Below, piece by piece: positions 20,401 to 32,680 of a stretch of 46,716 nt of DNA. A program made the translations under genes and the position numbers. The stretch is from Anaeromyces robustus (taxonomy: Eukaryota; Neocallimastigomycota; Neocallimastigomycetes; Neocallimastigales; Neocallimastigaceae): positions 1 to 46,716 of the forward strand of contig MCFG01000477.1 in assembly GCA_002104895.1 (NCBI GenBank), in the 5' to 3' direction. The notes beneath the pieces are model-generated. The model did no database searches and had not been told where the DNA came from. It was given only the letters and a program-made list of their open reading frames with translations. Position 1 is the stretch's first letter. Every line of letters starts with the position of its first letter.

Positions 20401-22878
20401 AAAAATAAAAATATTTTAATTTCAATTCTTATTATTTTATTTATTTTTCATCTTTGTATTCAATATAAACTTATTAATTTAGCCTTTCAATTGTTATATA
20501 TGAAAATATTTATATATATATTATCTATAATATATTATATAATTTATTATAATATATTAATAATGTTGTTTAATATATACAGAAATATATTAAATAAAGA
20601 ATTTAAAAATTAACCTATATAATTGAAAAGATTCAATAGTTTTTAAATAATCCATTTAAATAATATAATATAATATAAAATAGATATATTAATATTATAT
20701 ATTATATATAATAATAGACTAAAATGATAGTTATTTATTTATTTACTAAATAATTATTTATTCATTTAGTTATATATTTTATTAACTTAGATATTAATCT
20801 TTTATACATTTAATTTTTATAGTATTCTTTTTTATTTAATATATTAAATATATTAAATATACTTGATAAATAAAAAAAAAAAAAAATTCAAAAATTAAAT
20901 ATAAAATTTATATATAAAATATTTTTTTTTTTTGATTTTTAATTATATATATAATTAAAAACAAAATCATTTTCATTTTTTTGTCTTTGTTTTTTGTATG
21001 TTCATTTGTTTTTTGTTTTTTAATTTTTTTCTATATTTATTTCTGTTGTCATTTAAATTTTATGATTTATTTTATATTTTTAATTATTTTTCAATTTAAA
21101 TTAAAAAAAACTGTTTTTTCTTTTTTTGTTAATAATAATTGTTTTTTTCATAATAATAATTTATCAAAACACTACGCCTAAAAAAAAAAAAATCTATCAA
21201 TTAATAAGATATTTAACCATTAATTTAATTAAATTATTTAAATATTCTAAGAAATATTTCAAATATTTTGATATCTTTGTTGATAATAATTTATTCATAA
21301 TATATCCATAATAATAATATAATAATAAATAATAATAAATAATAATAATTCCTTATAATACAAGAAATGAATAAAAAAATATTAAATAAATAATAGATTT
21401 AATAATGAATAATGCATTTATTTTTACAATAGTATCCATGAATTAAATAAATAACTTCTTTTTTTTTTTAAATCGTTTTTACTATTCACTTTTTTTTTAT
21501 TTTTTTTTTATTAAAAAGAAGAAATACCTAGCCATTTATTTAATTAATAATAAACTATTCATTTAAATCATTAAAAAAAAAAAAAAGTAAATGTTTCCAT
21601 TTATTCTTTTCTCTAATTCTAATTCTAATATTAAAATATTAAATGATTAAATTATTAAAATCAACATTTTATTTTTATTTTATTTTATTTTATTTTTATT
21701 TTATTTTTATTTTATTATTGACATATTAATATTAATGGTAATATTAATTGTAATATATAATAAAAAATAAATTAAATAAAGTTTAAATTTAATATAAGGA
21801 AAAAATACCTAAATAATAAATACCTAAATAATAAATTCTTATTTTTCAAATAATAGCATTATTATTAGAAAATGTAATAATAAATAATAATAATAATTAA
21901 AATAATTAATAAAAGTTTGTAAATTTTAATAATTAAATAATTAAAAAAAAAAAAAAAAAAAACATCTGTAAAGGTATAAAACTTTAAAATAAAAAAAAAA
22001 AAATAAATAAATAAAATAAAATAAAATAAATAAAATAAAATAAAATAAAAAAATGGCTAGTATAACCTTTAAATGAATATTATCATAAATAATTAAATTT
22101 TAAATATTTATTTTAATTTATCATTTTATTTATTTATTATTTATTATTTATTTAATTATTTATCATAATAAATACCTTAATAAACGAAGAATAACAATAA
22201 TAATAATAGGTAATAATATAATTATTATTATTATTATTTATTATTATTATTGATTATTATTATTTATTATTATTTTATTTTTAATTAATGGTTTTTAACT
22301 ATTTTATTATTTTATTAATTACCTTTTAAAGATTTATCATTAAATAAATCATACCTTAATGATTCAAATTTTCATTAATTAAATTTTAAATATATTAAGT
22401 AATATATTCCTTATATATTAACAATATCAAATAACACATATATGTATAAATATAAATATATTTAAATATATTTAAATATAAATGAAAATAGAATTAATAA
22501 AATAAATAAATAATATTATTTTTATAATATATATAAATGTATATAATTTATTTTTAAATAATTCATTTAAAATGAAATCCTATTTAAATAAATTTCCCCA
22601 TTGTTTTTTTTTTTTTTTTTTTTGTATTAAACGTCTTTTTTTTATTTTATAGAGAAAATAATGTTTATTTAAAAAAACAATATACCAAGTATTTAAAATA
22701 AATATCAGAATAATTACATTATCTAATAATTCTTATTTATAATATTTAAAATAAAATATATATATATATATCAAATTAAATCACATTAATGAATCATGAA
22801 TAATGTATAATGAATAATAATAAAAAAACTAAAAAACTAAAAAACTAAATATAATATTTAGTTATCATTATTATTAAC

Positions 22879-22922
<44 letters not shown>

Positions 22923-23772
22923 TAATACTCATTTAAAAAAAAAAAAATAGTTTAAATTGGATCATACATATTATATATATATTATTCTTATATATTGTAT
23001 AATATTTGATACTCATATAAACATGCATGATAAAATACATGATAGAATATTTAGAATATATTCAAGATTTGATAATTATGATATAATAATAATTACTATT
23101 TATATTCATAATATTTATTTATTTATTTATTTATAAAATTATATAATAATTTTGTATATTTTGTATATTATAGATACAATTTGTACATCATCTTTATTTT
23201 ATTGTATATATTTAATACTATTTAATTTTAAATATTAAAAATAAAAAATAAAAATTTTTTATTTGTTATAATCAATTAATTAGATAAATAATACAATATA
23301 AATTTAAAACTTCCATCATCAATAGTATAAACAATGAATAATTATAGGAGGAAATAAATAATAGATGATATTTATAATTTTATTATAAGAACTATATAAT
23401 ACTAATTAATATATTTTGAACATTATTTAAATAATAATAATAATCAATAATCAATAATAATCAATCATCATAATTGAAAATGTAATTATAATACTATTTT
23501 TGCTTTGTATGATATATATATAAAAAAAAAAAAAAAAAAAGCTTTTACTATTAATAAATTTAATTAAATAATACAAATAACAAATAATGCACAAAATATA
23601 TAAACACTATATTTTTTTATATTCTTTTTTTTTAAAATCTTTATATAAATATATATATTGAAACGAGTGAAATAAGAATCATAATCTTTGTATTAAATTA
23701 TATAAAACCAATAACTTTTATATTATTGCATTTTGTTTGATTTATAAATTAAAAAAATTAATATAAACGGAA

Positions 23773-23805
<33 letters not shown>

Positions 23806-24127
23806 ATTACATAAATTACATATTACATTTGATACAATAATTGATATTTAATATTTAAAAAAAAATTTTTTTTTTCTTTTACATGATTTATGAAAATTTT
23901 TTTCTGATTTTATATCTATTGAAAATTCTTTCTACAAATGTATTTCTACTATAATCATTATATAAAAAAAAAAAAAAAGGCATTGTCATTTGTTATTAAT
24001 GAATGTACTAAGATATAGTTATTAGTAATAATAATCCCCTTTAAATGTATTACGTAGTACTATTTCTAATATTAATTTTCAATTTTAATTTACGTTTTTT
24101 ATACTACAAAAAAAAATATTTATATAT

Positions 24128-24178
<51 letters not shown>

Positions 24179-24393
24179 TTAATACATATATATGTACATT
24201 TATTTAATGTAGAATATAAATATTTATGAATGAAACTTTTGTTTAATAGTGAAAATGTTAAATATAAATTAATAGATAATAATGTATAATTGGTAGTTTG
24301 TTTGTTTGTTTGTTTGTTTTTCTATACAAGATAATGATTATTTTATAAGAATATAATTATAATGATTTATATATCATTTCTTCTTGTTATTCT
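17404..24393. other. 7 kb gene-poor stretch between the Sel1 and MORN5 genes
   Basis: No gene can be supported. It contains A/T homopolymers (for example T runs at 17460-17482 and 22603-22623), A-run/T-run palindromes (18260-18300), an (AAAT)-type tract at 21660-21715, an ATT run at 22879-22920, a (TTTA)n tract at 24120-24181 and a (TTTG)n run at 24297-24320. The Sel1 gene promoter must lie just right of 17403. A few isolated exon-like pieces (19680-19750, 20615-20655, 22330-22362) are discussed in the findings. Confidence 0.55.
24120..24181. repeat. (TTTA)n tetranucleotide microsatellite
   Basis: About 15 copies of TTTA in intergenic DNA some 210 nt beyond the MORN5 stop codon. Confidence 0.9.
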
Positions 24394-24556
24394 TTATTTT
24401 AATTCTTGGTTTGGTTCACCAACACCTACTCTACATCTATCAATAATCCATTTCACTTCTTCTTCATCTTTTATTATTAATAATGTTTAAAAAAAATATA
24501 AAAAATAAAAATAAATATTAGTATTATTATTTATTATAATTATATTTATAATTATA

Positions 24557-24588
<32 letters not shown>

Positions 24589-24624
24589 TTAGTATTAATT
24601 ATTATTATTCATTCATTAGTATTA

Positions 24625-24656
<32 letters not shown>

Positions 24657-24673
24657 TTAGTATTAATTATTAT

Positions 24674-24731
<58 letters not shown>

Positions 24732-24748
24732 TTAGTATTAATTATTAT

Positions 24749-24785
<37 letters not shown>

Positions 24786-25286
24786 TTAGTATTAATTATT
24801 ATTAAGTATTATTATTAATTATTATCATTAGTATTATTATTAGTATTATATTATTATTATTATTATTATTATTTATTATTCATTAGTATTAATTATTATT
24901 AAGTATTATTATTATTATTATTATTATTCATTAGTATTAATTATTATTAAGTATTATTATTAATTATTATTATTATTCATTAGTATTAATTATTATTAAG
25001 TATTATTATTAATTATTATCATTAGTATTATTATTAGTATTATATTATTATTATTATTACTATTATTATTTATTATTATTATTATTATTATTATCCATAA
25101 GTATTCATTAGTATTAATTATTACTATTATTCATTATTCATTATTATTATTATTCATTATTCATTAGTATTAATTATTATTATGTATTATTATTATTCAT
25201 TATTATTATTATTCATTATTATTAATTATTATCATTAGTATTATCATTAGTATTATATTATTATTATTATTATTCATTATCATTAT

Positions 25287-25323
<37 letters not shown>

Positions 25324-25385
25324 TTGGTATTAATTATTATTAAGTATTATTATTATTATTATTATTCATTAGTATTAATTATTAT

Positions 25386-25428
<43 letters not shown>

Positions 25429-25904
25429 TTAGTATTAATTATTATTATTCATTATTCATTATTATTATTATTATTATTATTATTCATTATTCATTAGTAT
25501 TAATTATTATTATGTATTATTATTATTATTATTATTATTATTAGTAGTAGTAGTATTGATTATCATATAAATTATTAATTTACCTGGATTTCTTAAATGA
25601 AGACCAGTATATGTAAATATTCTATTAGATTTTGGATTATAATAGCCCTTTAATTTAATATATTTAAAACATTATAATATTAAAAAAAATAAGAATAAAA
25701 ATAAGAATAAGAATAAAAAAGAAAAAAAAGAATTAATATAGAAGGTTAAAATAGATTTGGTTTTATATTTCTTTATATATAATTATTATATATAAATAAC
25801 AAATTTTTTTTTTAATATCAATATACATCTCCACAATCATAGCATCCTTTGGGAATATTCGGTGTACCTTCAACATTGTTACATAATTGTGAAATTCCTT
25901 TTTA

Positions 25905-25940
<36 letters not shown>

Positions 25941-28396
25941 AAAAATCTTTGTTATATAAAAAAAAATTTTAAAAAAAAAAATTTTTTTAAATATTAACCT
26001 GCTGGTGGGATGCCATTACAACGTTCTGAATAGAAACGTCTATCTTTTTCTGTACAATAATCCCAATCGTTTTCTTCATAAATTAAACCATCTTCAAATG
26101 TGAACATTCCCTATTTATAACAATAAATGATATATATTAAAAAAAAAGTTTAATATAAATGAATAAATGAATAATAAAAATGAATTTTTATAAATAAAAC
26201 TATAAAAAGTATTAAAAAATAATAATAATTTATTTATAAAAAAAAAAAAAAAAAAAAAAAAAGAAAAAAAGAAAAAGGAATGAAAGTTAATATTATTTTT
26301 GATTTTATGATAATTTGAAATTTCAGAAATAAAAGAGTTAATATTATTTTTGATTTTATTATTATTTGAAATTTCAGAAATAAAAAAATTAAATATTATT
26401 TTTAATTTTATCATTATTTGAAATTTCGGAAATAAAAGAGTTAATAGTATTTTTGATTTTATTATTTGAAATTTCGGAAATAAAAGAGTTAATATTATTT
26501 TTAATTTTATCATTATTTTAAATTTCAGAAATAAAAGAATTAATATATTATTTTTGATTTTATTATTATTTGAAATTTCAGAAATAAAAGAGTTAATATA
26601 TTATTTTGGATTTTATGATTATTTGAAATTTCAGAAATAAAAGAGTTAATATATTATTTTGGATTTTATGATTATTTGAAATTTCAGAAATAAAAGAATT
26701 AATATTATTTTTGATTTTATTATTTGAAATTTCAGAAATAAAAGAGTTAATATTATTTTTGATTTTATTATTATTTGAAATTTCAGAAATAAAAATTAAC
26801 ATCATTTTTGATTTTATTATTATTTGAAATTTTGATTTTATTATTATTTGAAATTTCAGAAATAAAAGAGTTAATATATTATTTTGGATTTTATGATTAT
26901 TTGAAATTTCAGAAATAAAAGAGTTAATATATTATTTTGGATTTTATGATTATTTGAAATTTCAGAAATAAAAGAATTAATATTATTTTTAATTTTATCA
27001 TTATTTGAAATTTCAGAAATAAAAGTTAACATCATTTTTGATTTTATTATTATTTGAAATTTCAGAAATAAAAGAGTTAATATATTATTTTGGATTTTAT
27101 GATTATTTGAAATTTCAGAAATAAAAGAGTTAATATTATTTTGGATTTTATTATTATTTGAAATTTTAAAAATAAAAGAGTTAATATTATTTTTGATTCT
27201 ATTATTTGAAATTTCAGAAATAAATGAATTAATATTATTTTTAATTTTATCATTATTTAAAATTTCAATTTCAGAAATAAAAGAGTTAATATATTATTTT
27301 TGATTTTATTATTTGAAATTTCAAAAATAAAAGAGTTAATATTATTTTTGATTTTATTATTATTTGAAATTAAAAAAAGTGTTATAAGCAATGTTAATAT
27401 CTTCCTTTTAATGGTATTGAAAATAAAATGTTAAAAGTTATTCTTACAATGATGTTCATATTTAAAATATGAATGTATTATATTTTACATTTGTATAATT
27501 AAAATATAATGAATGATAAATTTATTTAAAATAATATCTATAGATAAATAGAAATAACAGAATTTCATTATTTTATATAATAATAAATAATATTATTATT
27601 ATTAGTTTATTCCTTAAAATACTATAATAATCATGATAATAAATTGAATATATTCTACATCATAAAATCGTCATCATCATATTAATTCGTCATATTAATT
27701 CTGTCTCAATGTTAATAATATTAATTATTAAATATATATATATATATTATTTTATTTGTAACAATGTATCAACATAAACATAATTGTATAATATTAATGA
27801 ATAAATAAATAAGTAAGTAAAATCAATGAATTTCATTATTAAACAAAATCTATTTCATTAAATTGTAGAATATTATATCCTTTAAAGTATTTATGATTAT
27901 AAAAAAAAAAACAATAGTTGTATATAGTTGTAATATATATCCAATGATATTTCATAATTTCATAAAATAATAATAATAACAGTGTTATTTCACTCCTCTA
28001 AATAAATTTTATATCATTAAATTATAATATTAATGTTCTAATGAAATTATAATGTTAACATTCCATTTCATAATAATAATATTATTATTATTTTCTTTAA
28101 TAAAAAAACATATATTTTACTGTATTAAATTTATATATAGCAACATCAAAGTCATTTACATTATAAAAAAATAATGTTATGTAATTATTATAATATTATT
28201 TGTAATATTATTGTAGAACATTAATATTGAATACTTTATGATTATTAAATGAATTTTAGGGAAAAAAAAAACTATTATTATTATTATAGGGAATAATGCA
28301 ATATAATTATAGTAATTTACATAATATTGGTAAGGAATTAATCTTACATTATAAATATTTCATTTCATATTTCATATAAATATTATTATTAAGTAA

Positions 28397-28433
<37 letters not shown>

Positions 28434-31400
28434 TTTTTGTTTTTGTTTTTTCTACATTATTTAAAAAGGTAATATATTTATATATATCAAAAATACTTCA
28501 TTACACCATATCTATATTGTAGTAATTTTAATAATACATTCCATATATAGCAAAATATATAATATTATTGTATTCCATTAAATATATTATAATAAATAAT
28601 ATTATCATTACCCCACTTTCATTATAATATTAAAATACTAATAATTTTCTTATATAACAAGTATAAAATATATTATATTTTTTAAAGAAATTCTGTTTTC
28701 ATGTTTTTATGGTAAATGAATAATAATTATATAACACTATAAATATCTAATTTTATTGCCTTTTTGCCAATTATTATACCTATATTTATTTATTTAAGGC
28801 TATTCTATTACATAAATTACATAAATTATATATATAATTATTGTAAATGTATTATCAACAATAAAAATAAAATAATGTATTTGTATATATTGGAATTTAA
28901 AAATCATAATATTTTATTCCACATTATTATTTAAAATAATAATAATAAATTTCAATAATTTCTACCATTTGTATGTACGTATGTATGTATGTATGTATGT
29001 TATGTATGTATGTATGTAATATGTAATCAAAATATATATATATATTACAAATATATTACAATTGTTCTCTTATAACTACTTTAATATTTCAATAACTAAT
29101 AATTATCCTAAAAAGATTTTTGTAAATAATTAATAATGTTTATTTTTACCGATCCAATAATATCCATATTTAAAATGTTTTTTAATTAAAGAATAAACTT
29201 TAATAATAATATTCCACTTAATTTTACTAACAACATAATAATATCAATATTGTTAATCTTATTATTCTATTTTAATATATATATTATATTCTTTTAAAAT
29301 AATCATAAGGAATCATCAATAGGATTGTTTTAATTATAAATGCTCAAATTTATAACTATTATAATATTCATAATAATATAATTGTAAGAAATATTATATA
29401 TTATTTTCATTTGGATGAAATATTTATATATGTCTTCTTTTTCATTATAATATTATATTATTATTCACTAAATCATTAAATATGTTAAATATGTTTTAAC
29501 CCTTAATATTATTATATAATATCATTTTATTAAAATGTTTTTCCTCAAATACCCAAAGATTGAAATATATTGTATTATATATATTATATTATTAAAAGTA
29601 ATAAATATATAAAAATATATATATTTATATATATATAATTTTTTTATTCTATTTTATTTTTTTTTTATTTATTTTTTGATATATATTACTGCCTTGAAAG
29701 TGTTAACTAATTTTTTATCATTAATAATAAATGAAAAAATTAATATTCTGGATAATTATAATAATAATATTGATGTCAAAATAGAACTTGTACAACTTCA
29801 AAACCAAATATTTTTTTAATATTAAATGAAAAAAAAAAAATTTTTTTATTACTTTATTAACCAATAAAAAGTAAAGATCTCTGAATAAATAAATAAATAA
29901 ATAAATTCCAATTATCTATCATACTATCTATTAATTTATTTTTATTTCTGTTTTTATTTCTGTTTTTAATGATTGTAATAAATGTTATTGTAATATTATT
30001 TTTTTGATTTTATTCTTGTTTGTATTTTTATATTTTATATTTATACGAATATATTTCTTTTTTGTTTATTATTATTATTATTTTAAACTTTATCATATAT
30101 GAATTTGTGAATTTTTCTATAAATAAAATTAATAAAATAACATAAAATAAAAAAAAATAAAATAAAAGAAAAAATTCTAATTATATATATATTATATACA
30201 TTTATATCATGTCCATGATCCCATTCTGCCATATATTTTCCTCCATTTTTAAAAAATATTGTTCCTTTTCCATGAAATCTTTTTTTCACATATAATTATT
30301 AGATTAATATTAATTTATTTATATTTATTTATACACATATATATATTGGATATATCATAAAACATTTAATATATAAAAAGAAATATTTATATGTAAATAT
30401 ATTATAATTTTAATATATATAAAAATTATCTATCAAAGAATTTCTAATATTTTTATTATATTTATTATTACTAATTATTTATTATTAAAAATTATTATTT
30501 TATTATTTTATTATTATTTTATTATTATTCATTTATTATTTATTATTTATTATTAGAAATTATTTTATTATTTTATTATTATTTCTTTATGATTTTTCTT
30601 TATTATTTTATTATTCATTATTCATTATTCATTATTTTATTATTTTTTTATTAATATTTATTTATATATATAATCATACTCTCCATCCTTAAAATGGCCT
30701 ACATAAACATTACCATCTGGAAATGTAAATTTTCCTTTACCTTCAATTCTTTTTTTTTTTTTAATTTAATTTAAATGGTAAATGTAAAATGTTTGTTAAT
30801 TTAAATGAATGTTGATTTTATAAATATATATTAATTCAATAAATAAATAAATAAATAAATAAAATATAAATATTTTAATAATATGTAAATAATTGCATTT
30901 AAATTTAATAAATTTAAAAACATCTCTTTTAACAATACGCCATTAAAAGAATAGAAATCTTTTATTATATAAGATTATGACGTCATATCACATATTCTTA
31001 TTACTAATACAATTCTTTTTATTACTAATATAAATTACTAAAAATAAAAAATGATAAAAAAAAAACCTTTCATATATATCAATTAAGAATATTTTTTTTT
31101 TAAAAAAAAAAATAATATTAATTAATTATAATTAATTTTTTTAAAATTAATATATAAACTATTCTAATATGAGTTTTATTAATATATGTACAATTGTATG
31201 ATTTTTATTATTTGTATTGTAATATTTGTATTATTATTATTATTATTATTAATTTTTCTTCTTCAATATTATCTTATATATTATTGGTCAAATATTATAT
31301 AATAAACTTTTAAAAAAAATTTTTTTTTTGATTTTCTAACCTATTAATAATATACTCAATGATGATTTGACCAAAATTAAAAATATTATCTTAATAATTA

Positions 31401-31768
31401 ATTATCTTATATCTTAAAAAAGTAACTAATAATAAAATTAAATTTTAATTTCATATAAATATAAATAATATTTTCTTTTTTTTCTTGATTTAAAAATTAT
31501 CCATATTTTTATATTTTATTCTCCTTATTAAATATAAAAAATTTTTTTTTTTTATATTAAGATCTTTAATAATATGTAATTATACTTTTTTTTTTTTTCT
31601 TCTTTTTTAGTTTTTTTTAAATATGATAAAATATATATAATGTTGAAAAACAAAAAAAGAAATATATATATAAAAACAAAAAGAATTATATATTATTATT
31701 GATATTATTATTATTATTAACCTTCCGTTTTTTATATCTGCATCAAATGGGCTACCATAGTGTGCCAT
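24394..31768 (-). CDS. MORN5: MORN repeat-containing protein 5 homologue (flagellar/ciliary)
   Basis: Seven exons: 31768-31722, 30748-30680, 30278-30200, 26110-25999, 25897-25827, 25647-25584 and 24467-24394 (stop 24396-24394); 516 nt of coding sequence, 171 residues, against ~160 in animal MORN5. All phases agree, and every exon aligns in order with MORN5: MAHYGSPFDADIKNG, RIEGKGKFTFPDGNVYVG, FHGKGTIFFKNGGKYMAEW, YCTEKDRRFYSERCNG, NIPKGCYDCGD, GYYNPKSNRIFTYTGLHLRN, EEVKWIIDRCRVG. The MORN repeats (GxG...Y.G pattern) fill about residues 15-70; the rest is the MORN5-specific tail. MORN5 is known from cilia and sperm flagella, so here it most likely belongs to the zoospore flagellum. Introns are 973, 401, 4089, 101, 179 and 1116 nt; the third and last carry large minisatellites. 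It is divergent from the pyridoxamine kinase gene, whose start is 912 bp away. Confidence 0.93.
24530..25555. repeat. ATT-rich compound minisatellite in the last MORN5 intron
   Basis: About a dozen copies of the core CATTAGTATTAATTATTA, separated by ATT runs of variable length and often followed by AAGTATT. Some blocks recur at a larger scale: the ATTATCATTAGTATTATTAT block around 24817-24850 comes back near 25010-25045. It fills nearly all of intron 25583-24468. A 25-bp piece of the core recurs inverted at 45441-45465. Confidence 0.9.
26285..27372. repeat. 48-53 bp minisatellite in the 4.1-kb MORN5 intron
   Basis: About 21 full copies plus a 24-bp partial one, of a unit beginning GAAATTTCAGAAATAAAAGA and ending in TTTTATTATTATTT. 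Lengths read by eye run 51, 52, 48, 51, 53, 53, 53, 48, 51, 49, then a partial copy, then 53, 53, 51, 49, 53, 51, 48, 51. The repeated series 53-53-(48/51)-49 shows higher-order duplication. Each unit has the perfect palindrome TGAAATTTCA. Short open frames through it (SFISEISNNNKIKNN) are by-products, since unit lengths are not all multiples of three. Confidence 0.95.
27373..30199. other. Rest of the 4.1-kb MORN5 intron
   Basis: Intronic AT-rich sequence with no supported exon. It has a 30-plus T run near 28400-28432, an (ATGT)n microsatellite at 28972-29018, and stretches such as 27640-27720 (ATCGTCATCATC, TTCGTCATATT) that are less repetitive than most of the window. It could be decayed mobile-element DNA, but I recognise nothing in it. 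Confidence 0.5.
28972..29018. repeat. (ATGT)n tetranucleotide microsatellite
   Basis: About eleven ATGT copies with one interruption, in the large MORN5 intron. It is notable here because it is not AT-only. Confidence 0.9.
30977..30986. promoter_or_regulatory. CRE-like palindrome ATGACGTCAT in MORN5 intron 1
   Basis: A perfect 10-bp palindrome containing the full ATF/CREB site TGACGTCA, about 780 nt into the gene, in a short island (30930-31010) richer in G/C than its surroundings. Binding by a bZIP factor is an inference from the motif only. Confidence 0.4.
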
Positions 31769-32361
31769 TTTTAATAACTAAATTTTTTTTTTTTATTCTT
31801 GAAGAAATAATTGTTTTTCTGAAATTTCAAAGAATTTTATAAAATTAAATAATTAGACAAAAAGCAATTCAAAAATAATTAAGAATAAAAAAAAAAAGAA
31901 AAAAAAGAAAAAAAAAATAATCAAAACAAAAAATATATTTATATATTATTTCTATTTTAGTATTAAACTTTATATTTTTTTTTTTTTAACTTGTATATGT
32001 TAAATAGTCTGTATATAAAAATAAATATAACAAGAAAGAGAAAAAAATAATAGGCTAAACTTTAAGCTATTATTACTATAATAAGAAAATAAGTTCATAT
32101 GTATATCTAAAGTAAAAATAAAAAAATTAAGTTTAGCATATATTACCAACAACTCTATTTTAATAAACTTTATTTTTCAATAGTTTTCCAAGATAAAAAA
32201 GAAAAGGATAAAAAAAAATAGGAAATAATTATTATTTAATAAAGTTTTGAAACTAGGAAAAAAAATATTTAAATATATATATATATAAAAAACGGAAATT
32301 ATTAAATATAATAATATAAATAATAATATTAATAATTCTAGTATTAAGAATAATAATAGAA

Positions 32362-32409
<48 letters not shown>

Positions 32410-32680
32410 TAATAACAAAAATAATAATAATAACAATAATAACAAAAATTTTTATATATATTAATTTATATATCTTATTATATTTTATATATGTATATAT
32501 ATTTTTACTAACGAACTTTTATATATTTTATTTATTTTTATATCATTTTATTTAATATAATTATATAAAAAAAAATCTTTTTTTTCAATATGAAAATAGT
32601 TAAAGATAATAATAATACATATTTATTCAATATATCATATCATATAATATAATATAATATATAATATAATATAAACTAAA
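31769..32680. promoter_or_regulatory. Divergent intergenic region between MORN5 and the pyridoxamine kinase
   Basis: 912 bp that must contain both promoters. It has poly-A/T runs, an AAT/AAC-type array at 32358-32450 and TATAATATAA repeats at 32640-32676 just before the kinase ATG. The region 32050-32140 holds an imperfect inverted pair, GCTAAACTTTAA and TTAAGTTTAGC. No specific factor site can be assigned. Confidence 0.45.

Noticed and set aside
20981-21311. Two overlapping hydrophobic Phe/Ile/Asn open frames on the plus strand
   Set aside because: Low-complexity T-rich sequence with no family resemblance and no change in base composition.
26115-26805. Open frames with repeated SFISEISNNNKIKNN
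   Set aside because: Unit lengths of the minisatellite (48-53) are not consistently multiples of three, so the frame is not maintained; they sit inside a MORN5 intron.
24530-27372. CRISPR-like array
   Set aside because: Units are contiguous and degenerate without unique spacers, inside a eukaryotic intron; ordinary minisatellites.
29680-29820. Plus-strand frame ITALKVLTNFLSLIINEKIN within the large MORN5 intron
   Set aside because: No start codon or splice acceptor, and expected by chance at this composition.
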